Origin: Corynebacterium atrinae | GTDB taxonomy: Bacteria; Actinomycetota; Actinomycetes; Mycobacteriales; Mycobacteriaceae | NCBI RefSeq assembly: GCF_030408455.1 | Contig: NZ_CP046977.1 | Coordinates: forward strand, 372,001-436,000 | Direction of reading: 5' to 3' | Length of the DNA stretch: 64,000 nt | Part shown: positions 28,776 to 37,900 of the stretch, one piece after another | Layout of the letters: every line of letters starts with the position of its first letter | How positions within the stretch are numbered: position 1 is the stretch's first letter | Translations under genes and position numbers: made by a program | Notes under the pieces: generated by a model | The model's input: the letters and a program-made list of their open reading frames with translations, nothing else | Databases searched by the model: none | Told to the model about the DNA's origin: nothing

Positions 28776-29990
28776 ATGGCAACAATAGACAGCCATCCCC
28801 ATCAAGGGCAGTTCGACGGATCGATGGACTTCAACATTGTGTCGGCGATTCTGCGTCGGCGGAAAAAGTGGATTCTCCTCGGAACGGTCATGGGGCTGGT
28901 GATGTGTATTGCTTACCTCCTGATCACGCCGACTACCTACACCGCGACCGCGCGGGTCAGCATCGCGGCGCTGGGAACTGAACCAGTCGCGCAGGGACGA
29001 TCAGCCGCCAACCTGGTGGACATGCCGACCGAACGTCAACTGGCATCGTCCTCGCTGACGACGGAAGGCGCGCTGGAGGAGCTCGGCGAGGGATGGCGCG
29101 CCTCCGAGCTGCGATCCGGCCTCAGCTTGTCGGGGGATCCGGAAAGCACCGTCCTGGACCTGTCGTATTCGGCGCACGATCGCCTGCGAGCCATTGAGGG
29201 CGCCGATGCCTTGGCGCGCGCCTTCCTCGTGACCCGAAGCAACCAGGTGACCGACAGAGCCCAATCTATGGTCGAGAACATTGACGAGAAAATCGCCAAG
29301 AATGTAGCAGAGAAAAATCGGATTGCCCAGGGTGAAAGCACCAATGGTGTCGCACCCAGCGTGAGTATCGCGACTATCGACACCACCATCGCAGCCCTCC
29401 AGCAACAAAGGGCGACGTGGAGCGACATCAACACGTGGCCAGGTGAAGTGATCACCCCAGCGTCGAGTAACGAGGTGAAGACTTCACCAGTGATGTGGCG
29501 CGTAATCGCCCTTGGGCTCCTCGCCGGCCTGTTCCTCGGCCTCGTCATGGCCGCCCTGCGTCACGCTTTCGACGGTGGAGCATCTCACGCGGATGATATC
29601 CGCAGTCTGCTCAACGTTCGATTGCTGCGTCCGCAGGCGCCCTACGGGGAGGTCCATCGATGGGATGCGGCAGCCACCATTGCCCATCACGGCAATGGCG
29701 ATTCTGCACCGTTGTTGGTCTTGGTCGACGAAGACAACTCTGATGCCGAAGCAGCAGCCCAGGCACTGGCAGCGGCGGGCGAAACTCGTCAGCTCGATCT
29801 TCGAGTTGACCGAGCAACTCTCCTGCGTGAGCTGGGAAGCGAGTCGCAAGCTGTGCTCGTTTTGCCACCGACTTGGAAGAAGACTGAGCTTCTTGGCCTC
29901 GTCGATGACCTCGATGGAATGGGAACCCACTTGGTTGGTGCCATCGTCGTAGACGAACGTGCTGGGCGCCCGGCAGCAGCCACGAGGTAG
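28776..29990 (+). CDS. Wzz-like chain-length protein with degenerate tyrosine-kinase-like tail
   Basis: 404 residues. Wzz layout: membrane segment about 32-52, an extracellular helical part with few conserved residues, and a second membrane segment about 242-262 (MWRVIALGLLAGLFLGLVMAAL). After it comes a 140-residue cytoplasmic part that resembles the end of a BY-kinase (LLVLVDEDN..., QAVLVLPPTWKKTELLGLVDDL, GTHLVGAIVVDE) but has no Walker A (GxxGxGKS/T) and no tyrosine cluster. It may regulate polymer length without kinase activity. Confidence 0.8.
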   Translation: MATIDSHPHQGQFDGSMDFNIVSAILRRRKKWILLGTVMGLVMCIAYLLITPTTYTATARVSIAALGTEPVAQGRSAANLVDMPTERQLASSSLTTEGALEELGEGWRASELRSGLSLSGDPESTVLDLSYSAHDRLRAIEGADALARAFLVTRSNQVTDRAQSMVENIDEKIAKNVAEKNRIAQGESTNGVAPSVSIATIDTTIAALQQQRATWSDINTWPGEVITPASSNEVKTSPVMWRVIALGLLAGLFLGLVMAALRHAFDGGASHADDIRSLLNVRLLRPQAPYGEVHRWDAAATIAHHGNGDSAPLLVLVDEDNSDAEAAAQALAAAGETRQLDLRVDRATLLRELGSESQAVLVLPPTWKKTELLGLVDDLDGMGTHLVGAIVVDERAGRPAAATR

Positions 29991-29992
29991 TG

Positions 29993-31270
29993 ATGGACAA
30001 CTCACCCTCCATTCTCGGAGACACTGTGGGGGCGGTCCACGTGGATCCGCGGCGAAGCCTCGTGGCAGTCGTGGAGCGCGATACCCAGGCCGTGACGGTG
30101 CTCTCCGGCGATGAGGCGGACCCACGGGCGGAGATCCTCGTCCGTGAACAAGGCATGACGTTGGCGCACTTCAGACTCAACGGGGCTGGGGGGTTCGTCG
30201 AGCAGGCTTTGGACCAGACCCCGCAGGGGATACCACACCGTGGATGGACCGTCGGAGCCGGGAAAAACACCCAGGCGAGTGTTGTTGTGTGCACGATGGG
30301 GAAGAACCCTTTGCTCCCCTTGGCCGTGAAGGCGGTGCTGGCGCAGACGCATGGAGCTTTCGAGGTCATAGTTGTTGACAACGATCCGGTTTCGGGTGAT
30401 GTGCGCCGACTCCTCGCCGGCCTGGACGATCCGCGCCTGCGAATCGTGAACGAACCGCGCCGAGGTCTCTCCGCCGCCCGAAATCGAGGCTTGCACGCTG
30501 CCGAGGGCAGTGAAGTGGTGGCCTTTACCGACGATGATGCCCTGGTGAATCCGAACTGGCTGTCTTCCATGCTTGATGTCTTCGCCTCCGCACCATCGGG
30601 CGAGGTAGGGGCCGTCACGGGACCCGCTTTCGCGGCGGAGTTGCAGAGCCCCTCCCAACGGTTTTTCGAATCTCGCGGGGGATTCCCCCACGGACTCGAG
30701 CCCGTCGTGTGGTCCGTGCGGCCGATTTCACCCGAGTGCGCGCGCTTGGGACAAGCCGGCGACGGAGGACCCCTGTACCCATTGGCGACTGCCCGCGTCG
30801 GTGCTGGGGTGTCAATGGCCTTCAGTCGCGCAGCCCTGCAAGCACTACGCACTTTCGATGAGTGCCTGGGTGCCGGATCTCCCACCCGTGGCGGCGAGGA
30901 TCTTGATGCCTTCGCGCGCGTCATGCGGGCTGGTTTTGCCATTGTGTACACCCCCGACTCCGTCGTCCACCACGTGCACCGACGAGATCTGGCAGGACTG
31001 GAACAGCAGACGTTCGGCGACGGTACCGGCATGGCCGCCCTCCTGTTTAAGTCTCTCCTCCATCACCCGACGGAGCTCGTCACACTGCTCCGGCGCATTC
31101 CCGCCATCCTGGCCAGGGTGCGGCCAGGGACGGATCGCATGAGCGGTAGCGAAGACGATGTTCCTTCGGTCCTCAGCCGCAAAGAGGTGCAGGGATTCTT
31201 AGTCGGGATTCCGCTTTACCTGCAGTCGCGTGGACGTCACGCTCTATCACAGGTGGGAAGTCAGCGATGA
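29993..31270 (+). CDS. Family 2 glycosyltransferase with N-terminal extension
   Basis: 425 residues from ATG 29993; a GTG three bases earlier overlaps the stop of the Wzz gene, but GAGG spacing favours the ATG. About 95 residues with no recognised domain precede the GT-A domain (ASVVVCTMGKNPLLPLAVKAVLAQTH, VIVVDNDP), whose acidic triad DDD is at residues 180-182. A late GGEDLD motif is typical of GT2 acceptor sites. No membrane segments. Confidence 0.87.
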   Translation: MDNSPSILGDTVGAVHVDPRRSLVAVVERDTQAVTVLSGDEADPRAEILVREQGMTLAHFRLNGAGGFVEQALDQTPQGIPHRGWTVGAGKNTQASVVVCTMGKNPLLPLAVKAVLAQTHGAFEVIVVDNDPVSGDVRRLLAGLDDPRLRIVNEPRRGLSAARNRGLHAAEGSEVVAFTDDDALVNPNWLSSMLDVFASAPSGEVGAVTGPAFAAELQSPSQRFFESRGGFPHGLEPVVWSVRPISPECARLGQAGDGGPLYPLATARVGAGVSMAFSRAALQALRTFDECLGAGSPTRGGEDLDAFARVMRAGFAIVYTPDSVVHHVHRRDLAGLEQQTFGDGTGMAALLFKSLLHHPTELVTLLRRIPAILARVRPGTDRMSGSEDDVPSVLSRKEVQGFLVGIPLYLQSRGRHALSQVGSQR

Positions 31271-32562
31271 GAGTGAGAACTGCTCAGACCTTGCCGGCAG
31301 CACCCGTGGTCCTGCCGTTTGCCGCGTACATCCTGTGGTGGGCCCTTGGTGTCGGCGACTTCATCTGGATCATCGCTGGATTTATCATTTGCTTGTCGTG
31401 GATCGGAGTTAGAGGCATCAAGGTGCCTCCGCTGCTGTTCCTGTGGGTCCTTTTCACCGCCTGGGTGGCAGTTACCCTTGTGATGAATGACAACGTCGGA
31501 CGGCTCGCTGGCGCTGTGTATCGGTTGCTTCTGTACGCCTCGGCTGGACTGTTGGCTGTCCACACCTTCAACGCGCGGCATTCGTTGCCGTTGCACAAGG
31601 TTACTGGGGCGATGGTGTGGTTCCTCGGCGGGATGAGCGCCGTTGGCTATGCGGCGCTCGCTTTCCCCCAAGCCATCATCCGCACCCCCATGTCGTGGAT
31701 CATGCCGGAGGCATTGGCCCGCAACGAGCTCGTCGAGCAGATGATCATTCGCCGCATGTCGCATTGGAACCCCTCGGCCTGGATCGACCAAGCCGTCCGA
31801 CCTGTGGCACCTTTCCTCTACGCCAACACGTGGGGCAACGTCTACTCCCTCGTTCTTCCGCTGGCTGTGCTGCATCTCTGGCTCATGTGGCACACGCGCT
31901 ATCGCTGGATCACCCTGATCGTTATCCTCGGCAGCGTTATTCCAGCGTTGAGCACCCTCAACCGCGGAATGTTCATCGGGCTGGGCGTCGTTGCTTTGTG
32001 GGTCTTGCTCCAAACCGTGCGCCGTGGGCAGTTCTTCATCGCCGCCCTCACCGTTTCGGCAACGGCCATCGCGGGATTGGTGTGGCTCATATCCCCGTTG
32101 GGTGTGGCGCTGCTCAATCGGGTGGAAACTACCTATTCCCTGGTTGATCGCCAGTCTCTGTACACCGACACCTTCGACGCTGTGCTCCAATCCCCGCTCT
32201 TTGGGTATGGTGCGCCCCGCCCGGCCGATCAGTCATGGCTCCCATCGCTGGGTACTCAGGGACAGCTGTGGACGGTGCTGTACTCCCACGGCTTCGTCGG
32301 CGCCGCGTTGTTCGTCGGGTTCCTTCTGGCCGCATGTGTCGTCGTCCTTCGCCGTCGAGACGTCGTTGGTGCGGTTCTCGGCGGAATCATCCTGGCCACG
32401 GCCGTCGAGACGGTGTTTTACGGGATGATGACCGGCATCATGGTCTCGCTAGTTGCGGTGGCTCTGGCGATGCGCCCCGATACCGTGATTAGCAGCGGGG
32501 ATCGTCCGGGAATGCCCGTTCGGCCATCTTCCACGTCCCGTCTTCGAGGCGGAAGGTGGTGA
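31267..32562 (+). CDS. Wzy-like O-antigen/polysaccharide polymerase
   Basis: 431 residues, 10-12 predicted membrane helices, and the loop NRVETTYSLVDRQSLYTDTFDAVLQSPLFGYGAP that matches the O-antigen ligase/polymerase (Wzy_C) family. Polymerises lipid-linked units outside the membrane. Four-base overlap with the upstream GT2. Its last 74 bp overlap the 3' end of the convergent lipoprotein gene. Confidence 0.85.
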   Translation: MRVRTAQTLPAAPVVLPFAAYILWWALGVGDFIWIIAGFIICLSWIGVRGIKVPPLLFLWVLFTAWVAVTLVMNDNVGRLAGAVYRLLLYASAGLLAVHTFNARHSLPLHKVTGAMVWFLGGMSAVGYAALAFPQAIIRTPMSWIMPEALARNELVEQMIIRRMSHWNPSAWIDQAVRPVAPFLYANTWGNVYSLVLPLAVLHLWLMWHTRYRWITLIVILGSVIPALSTLNRGMFIGLGVVALWVLLQTVRRGQFFIAALTVSATAIAGLVWLISPLGVALLNRVETTYSLVDRQSLYTDTFDAVLQSPLFGYGAPRPADQSWLPSLGTQGQLWTVLYSHGFVGAALFVGFLLAACVVVLRRRDVVGAVLGGIILATAVETVFYGMMTGIMVSLVAVALAMRPDTVISSGDRPGMPVRPSSTSRLRGGRW

Positions 32563-33139
32563 GCATGAGAGAACGTTGCTCTTCTCTCGGGATGTCGGCA
32601 TTGACCACGTTGTCGTTTTCGTCCCGCACCTCGACGCCGGAGGAATCCACGCAGACGCGGGCAACCACGGCAGTGGGATCATCCGTTGGTTCGATGTCGG
32701 TGGAGACGATCTCTGCCCTGCCAACCTGGTGCAGCTCGGTGACTGCCCATTCTTGGCGCTGGTTCTCAAAGTCTTCGAGGGCGACCCCAGTGAGCAGCGC
32801 CGACATGTCTAATGCCGCCTCGGGGTCCTCGAAGCTCGACCACGAGGTTTGCAGGGTCTTTTCCACCAGTTCTCGGTCGATCCCTTCTGGCGTCGTGGGA
32901 GTCGGGGCCACCAGGGTGGAGGTTTCCACGGCGCTGGTGGGTGTCTCCGCCGGGTCAAGGGACGGCTCGACCGCCTCGCTAGACTCGGAGGAAGAACCGG
33001 AGGAGGACAAGGCAGAACTCAGCTTGTCATCACATGCGCTCAAGCCCAAGGCGGTGGCGGAGATAATCCCAGCAATGAGGAACGCGCGAATCGCCCGACC
33101 ATTCTCGGGAAGGGCCGCAGATAAGCGTTGTGGCAGCAT
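32489..33139 (-). CDS. Putative lipoprotein with NTF2-like tail
   Basis: 216 residues from ATG 33139 (an ATG at 33166 adds nine). The signal peptide ends in a lipobox, LSAC, with Cys36 as the lipidation site, followed by a Ser/Glu-rich linker (SSALSSSGSSSESSEA). The C-terminal 110 residues (TPEGIDRELVEKTLQTSWSSF ... MLTTFRLEDGTWKMAERAF) look like an NTF2/SnoaL-type fold. Convergent to the Wzy gene and divergent from the flippase gene, so expressed independently of its neighbours. Function unknown. Confidence 0.75.
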   Translation of the reverse strand: MLPQRLSAALPENGRAIRAFLIAGIISATALGLSACDDKLSSALSSSGSSSESSEAVEPSLDPAETPTSAVETSTLVAPTPTTPEGIDRELVEKTLQTSWSSFEDPEAALDMSALLTGVALEDFENQRQEWAVTELHQVGRAEIVSTDIEPTDDPTAVVARVCVDSSGVEVRDENDNVVNADIPREEQRSLMLTTFRLEDGTWKMAERAFPDDPRC

Positions 33140-33179
33140 GAAGACTCCAAGCTTTGGGTGGGACAAGGTCGGTTCTAAT

Positions 33180-33202
33180 GGTGACTTGATTGTATTGTCA
33201 CC
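33180..33202. promoter_or_regulatory. Inverted repeat in the lipoprotein/flippase divergent region
   Basis: GGTGAC and GTCACC arms separated by 11 bp. It lies between two divergent genes, where an operator would be expected. It resembles, but does not match, the GlxR (CRP-type) consensus TGTGA-N6-TCACA. Confidence 0.3.
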
Positions 33203-33312
33203 CGGGGACGCTGAACAACACGCCAGGGGTAGCAGGGTGCTTGAATTTGGTCAAACACCGGCAACTTCCGTGGCCACGGGGCTAGATAATGTCATGGGGG
33301 CGAAGTAAGCAC

Positions 33313-34842
33313 ATGTCAGATCAGGAAAGTGGAGACGTCCGTTCGGATGCTACTAACCGCGAAAATCGACGAGAGTTAGCCCGAGGCGGGAGCCTGAGCT
33401 TCATCGGGTCGGCGTGCAGTGCGCTGCTGGGTTTCCTGCTCACCATCGTCATCACGCAGCTCATGGGCGCCGAAGGCGCCGGAGTCATCTTCCAGGCCAC
33501 GGGTGTGTTCGCGGTGGTCCTCGCGTTCGCCAAGGTGGGGCTGGATTCCACGGCCATCTACTTGCTTCCCCGGGTTCGGCTCGATGATGTTGGCCGGATA
33601 CGTTCGACCATCATGGCCTTCCTCCTCATCGCCGGGGTCATCAGCGTGTCGCTCGCCGTTGCGCTCCAGTTTGTGGCGCCGGTGTTGTGGCCCGGCCCTG
33701 ACAACCCCGTCTCGGCATCTGTGCGGGCGTTGGCGGTGTTCATCCCATTCGGTGCGGTCGTCATCATCGCCGCGGCGATCTTGCGGGCCTTGGGGTCGGT
33801 CAAGGAGTACGTGCTGGTGAGCAACATTGCTATCCCGGCCTTGCGTCCGCCCTTGGTTGCCATAGCCGCTGTGGCCACCGGCTCGGTCGTGGTGGTGTCG
33901 GTGGCGTGGGCCCTGCCACTCGCTCTCATGGTCCTGGTGGTTGCGGTCATGATCGCCGGACACGTGCGGCGCGAGGAGAACGGCACTCCGGGCCGGGTAC
34001 TCCCATCCCGGGATCAGCTGCGGCAGATCACCGGCTTCGCGGCTCCCCGCACGGCGTCGGCCGGTTTGGAACAGGCCATCATTTGGGTGGATGTTCTCAT
34101 TATCGGCTGGCTGCTCAGCGACGAGGCAGCCGGGATCTACGGTGGTGCGGCGCGATTCATTCAGGCCGGGCTGATCGTGGATGCGGCTTTGCGGGTCGTG
34201 GTGTCGCCGCGCTTTTCCTCCCTCCTGCACCAGGGCAAAACAGACGCGGTGCGCGACCTGTACGTCACGGCGACCATCTGGCTCGTGCTCATCGCCTCAC
34301 CCATCTACGTCCTGCTGGCAATCTTTTCCCCAGTATTCTTGGGCCTACTGGGCCCCGATTTCCCTCAAGGGTCTACTGCCTTGACCATCCTTGCCATCGG
34401 CATCATGGTGACGTTTCTGGCGGGCAATATCCACTCGCTGCTCATCATGAGCGGCCGAAGCGGATGGGCAGCGATCAACAAAGTCATGGTCTTGACCATC
34501 AACGTCGTGGGAAACCTTGTGGTGGTGCCCGAGTGGGGGATTGAGGGTGCAGCGGCAGTGTGGGCCTTCAGCATGCTTTTCGACGCCGGCCTGGCCGCCT
34601 GGGAGGTCCACTACTTCCTTGGTATCCGTGCCCCGTTGTGGGAGGTGATTCGGCCCTTGGCCTTGGTCGCGATCACGTGCGCGGTACCCGCCTTAATCAT
34701 CAGCAATGTTTGGGGGCGCTCGGTGGGGACTTTGTTCGTGGCGGCGGTGATAGGGGCGATGCTGTTCCTGGGCACCTGTTGGTTCGCCCGGCGGTCGTTG
34801 CGGCTGGAGAGCCTGATGTCCATGCTGCGTTCTCGGGGCTAG
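33313..34842 (+). CDS. Wzx-like polysaccharide flippase (MVF/MATE fold)
   Basis: 509 residues from ATG 33313 (a start at 33289 adds eight). Fourteen predicted membrane helices. Opens with a short basic cytoplasmic part (NRENRRELARGGSLSFIGSACSALLGFLLT) typical of the polysaccharide export (PST/Wzx) family. Presumably flips the lipid-linked repeat unit across the membrane for the Wzy protein. Confidence 0.87.
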   Translation: MSDQESGDVRSDATNRENRRELARGGSLSFIGSACSALLGFLLTIVITQLMGAEGAGVIFQATGVFAVVLAFAKVGLDSTAIYLLPRVRLDDVGRIRSTIMAFLLIAGVISVSLAVALQFVAPVLWPGPDNPVSASVRALAVFIPFGAVVIIAAAILRALGSVKEYVLVSNIAIPALRPPLVAIAAVATGSVVVVSVAWALPLALMVLVVAVMIAGHVRREENGTPGRVLPSRDQLRQITGFAAPRTASAGLEQAIIWVDVLIIGWLLSDEAAGIYGGAARFIQAGLIVDAALRVVVSPRFSSLLHQGKTDAVRDLYVTATIWLVLIASPIYVLLAIFSPVFLGLLGPDFPQGSTALTILAIGIMVTFLAGNIHSLLIMSGRSGWAAINKVMVLTINVVGNLVVVPEWGIEGAAAVWAFSMLFDAGLAAWEVHYFLGIRAPLWEVIRPLALVAITCAVPALIISNVWGRSVGTLFVAAVIGAMLFLGTCWFARRSLRLESLMSMLRSRG

Positions 34843-34900
34843 TCCCCGGGGTGCTTTTCCGGGGGTGACATCGCACAGCCGGAAGTGCGTATTTTCCGGC
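34843..34900 (+). terminator. Two hairpins after the flippase gene
   Basis: TCCCCGG / CCGGGGG (34843-34866) with a TTTT in the loop, then GCCGGAA / TTCCGGC (34878-34900). Neither has a clear T-run; they may separate the flippase transcript from the secreted-protein gene. The remaining 90 bp before 34992 hold nothing recognisable. Confidence 0.4.
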
Positions 34901-34991
34901 TTCATGCGTCAAAATGTCAGTACAAGAATGATCGACACACTTGCCCCATCTGAGATGGTGCATCCTTTCGCAAAGGCGACCTCATCTACAC

Positions 34992-37900
34992 ATGAATACC
35001 TTCTCCTCGCTGCGCATGTTTCGCCTCCTCGCAGTCTGTGTTGTGCTCATCGCACTCGTTGCTTCTAGCTTCTCCGTCCCGGCCCTTTCACAGGAGGCCG
35101 TGAACCCCGGCATTCCGCAGCCTCGCACGCTGGAGGTGGTCAAGCGTGATGGGCGCACAATGGACACTGCCGCTGGATCCTGCTGGGAGATTAAGCAGAA
35201 GTTCCCCAGCCAGCCGAGTGGCTCCTATTGGCTTTTGACTCCGACCATGCAGGCTCCGCAGCAGTTCTATTGCGATCAGGACATGGACGGCGGCGGCTGG
35301 GTCCTCATCGGACAGGGACGTGAAGGCTGGGAGAAGTTCGCTGACGGAAAGGGCAACCCAGAAAGGCTCCTCTCCAGAGGCCGTAGCCCGGAGGATTTCT
35401 CGCCTGTCCAATTGCCATCCGCGACGATCGATGGGCTGCTGTCCGGTACAAACGTCAACCAGCTGCAGGAGGGGATGCGAGTGGTGCGGGCAACCGACAC
35501 CACTGGTAACCGTTGGCAGGCACTCGATCTTCGTCCAACGAGGATGACGACGTGGTCGTGGGCATTGCCCACGGAAGATCCCGTGGCTGCCTACCGAATC
35601 AACAACGGAATTTGGCGTGCCGGCGGTCAGTTCCAGACGAGTTTCGGTTTTGATAGTTCGTGGAACCGAGTTGATCTATCGGTGACCGCGAACCGGGGAT
35701 ACAACTGGGGCTTCGGCTACGGCGTCAACGCCTACGGCGGAAACACTAGTGCAAACAACTTCCTGTGGTCTCAAAATGGGTACTCGCCGATACCCTTCGC
35801 GGAGCTGTATGTACGTCCGCGAATCTCCTCCGAGGAGAACTTCACCCGGATCGATGATGGCGGCACGCCGGCCTCTGAGCAGCGGGCCATGTCATCCAAC
35901 TTCGCTTCTCCCACCAGCTGGGGTGTGAGCGGCAACCTCAATGGCCGCACGACCGAAGGTAATGCGACCGTCCAGGCCTTCGCGGAGATCGACGGCACGG
36001 TGTTCGTGGGTGGAAACTTCACTCACGCTGAGCAACGAAACGCCAGCCGGCTGGTGCCGCGCACGGCGCTAGCGGCCTTCGATTCGACCACGGGTGAACT
36101 GCGTGAGGGATTCAACGTCGAGTTTGATAATCAAGTGAAAGCCCTCCAAGCCTTGCCAGACGGGCGTTTGTTGGTCGGCGGTGACTTCAAAAACGTCAAT
36201 GGCCAAAGCCACAGCGGCACGGTGGTCGTGGACCCCACCACCGGGGCGATCGACGAGAGTTGGACCCTGGACATCACCAGTCGACTGAGCTCGGGCATCG
36301 TTAGCGTCACGTCGCTTGCCTTGGGTGGGGAGTTCGTTTACATCGGCGGAAACTTCACCCACCTGTCATCTGCCACCGTGAGCACTTCCTATTCGCGCGC
36401 AGCGGCGCGCGTGCGTCTCGATGGCAGCCCCGACCGGTACTGGAACCCCGAGTTCAACGGCACTGTGGTCGACATTGATACCTCGTCCGCAGGGGATCGC
36501 TTTTACGCGGCGGGTTACTTTACTAAGTCGGCGAGCAACGTTGCCATGAAGGCGACGGTGTTGTCCACGGAACCAGGGGCGCTTCCGGCCACCAACTGGG
36601 TTTTCCAGGGCAGCGCTTCGGAACGAACCAACTACCAACAGGCAATCGAAGATACCGGGCAGCTGCTCTTTATCGGCGGGTCCGAGCATGCTTTGTTTGG
36701 CTATAACTCTGCCACCCTCGATAGGGTTTCGGGGTCGATCACCAAGCAGATTGGTGGAGATTTCCAGGCGATCGCTTCTGATGGAAGTGTCACCTATGCT
36801 GGCTGCCATTGCTCGCAGAACACCTACCAAGATGCCTATTACTGGCCGACCATGAACCGGGATTGGTCCCGTGTGGACAACATTCAGTGGGTTGGCGCCT
36901 GGGATGCCCAGACGGGTAAGCAACTAGGAGAATTCTCTCCGTACCTGCTCAAATCGAACAATGCCGGTGCGTGGAGTCTTTTCGTCGCCTCCGACGGTGC
37001 CCTGTGGGTTGGCGGCGACTTCGTCGGATCGAACACCTCGCTGGATAGGTCGCAATGGAACGGCGGCTGGGTGCGATACCCCGCCAGGGATGTCGTCGCA
37101 CCTGAAACCCCGTCTCGAGTTTGGGCTGACGGCGGAAACGCCGACACAGTTAACATCCGCTGGAGTGGAGTCAGCGATAGCACCAGCTACGAGGTGCTTC
37201 GCGACGACCGGGTGGTGGCCACCGTCCCGAGCAATGGCAGCATTGCGGGTGGATCGGCCACCGTGCCCCGTGGCGGTGAGAACCGCTTCTTCGTCCGGGC
37301 GGTGGATGCCGCCGGGAACCGCTCGGCGTCGACAAGCGTGTTTAAGGCACCGGATGCAGGCGAAGTTGACCCAAGCTCCCCGATCCTCATTGATCAGGGT
37401 GCGACCTGGCATTATTCTTACGATCAGGGGACGCCCGCTACCGGCTGGAACGTGGAGTTGGGCTTTGATTCCTGGCCCGAAGGCGCTGTTCCCATCGGCT
37501 ACGGTGCGACGGGTATGGCGACCACGCTGACTCCTCCTGCGGGCTCGACCCGCCCCATCACCGCCTGGTTCGCCCATGATTTTTCGGTCGCCGACCCGAA
37601 GGCTTTCACCACCGCCACCTTGGACTATGTCGCTGATGACGGCGCGGTGATTTACCTCAACGGCCAGGAAATTCACCGCACTCGAATGGCGGACGGGCCG
37701 GTCTATCCGGACACGCGCGCGCATGCGGCGATCTCGACGGGTGCAGCCCAGGCAGCTCGTACTCGTATTGAGATTCCTTCCTCCCTCCTCAAGACGGGAA
37801 CAAACGTCCTCGCTGCTGAGACCCACCTCAACTATCGGACCAGCCCCAATATGTCCTTCGACGCGAATCTCATCATCACGGACTTCGCGCCGGCTCCCGA

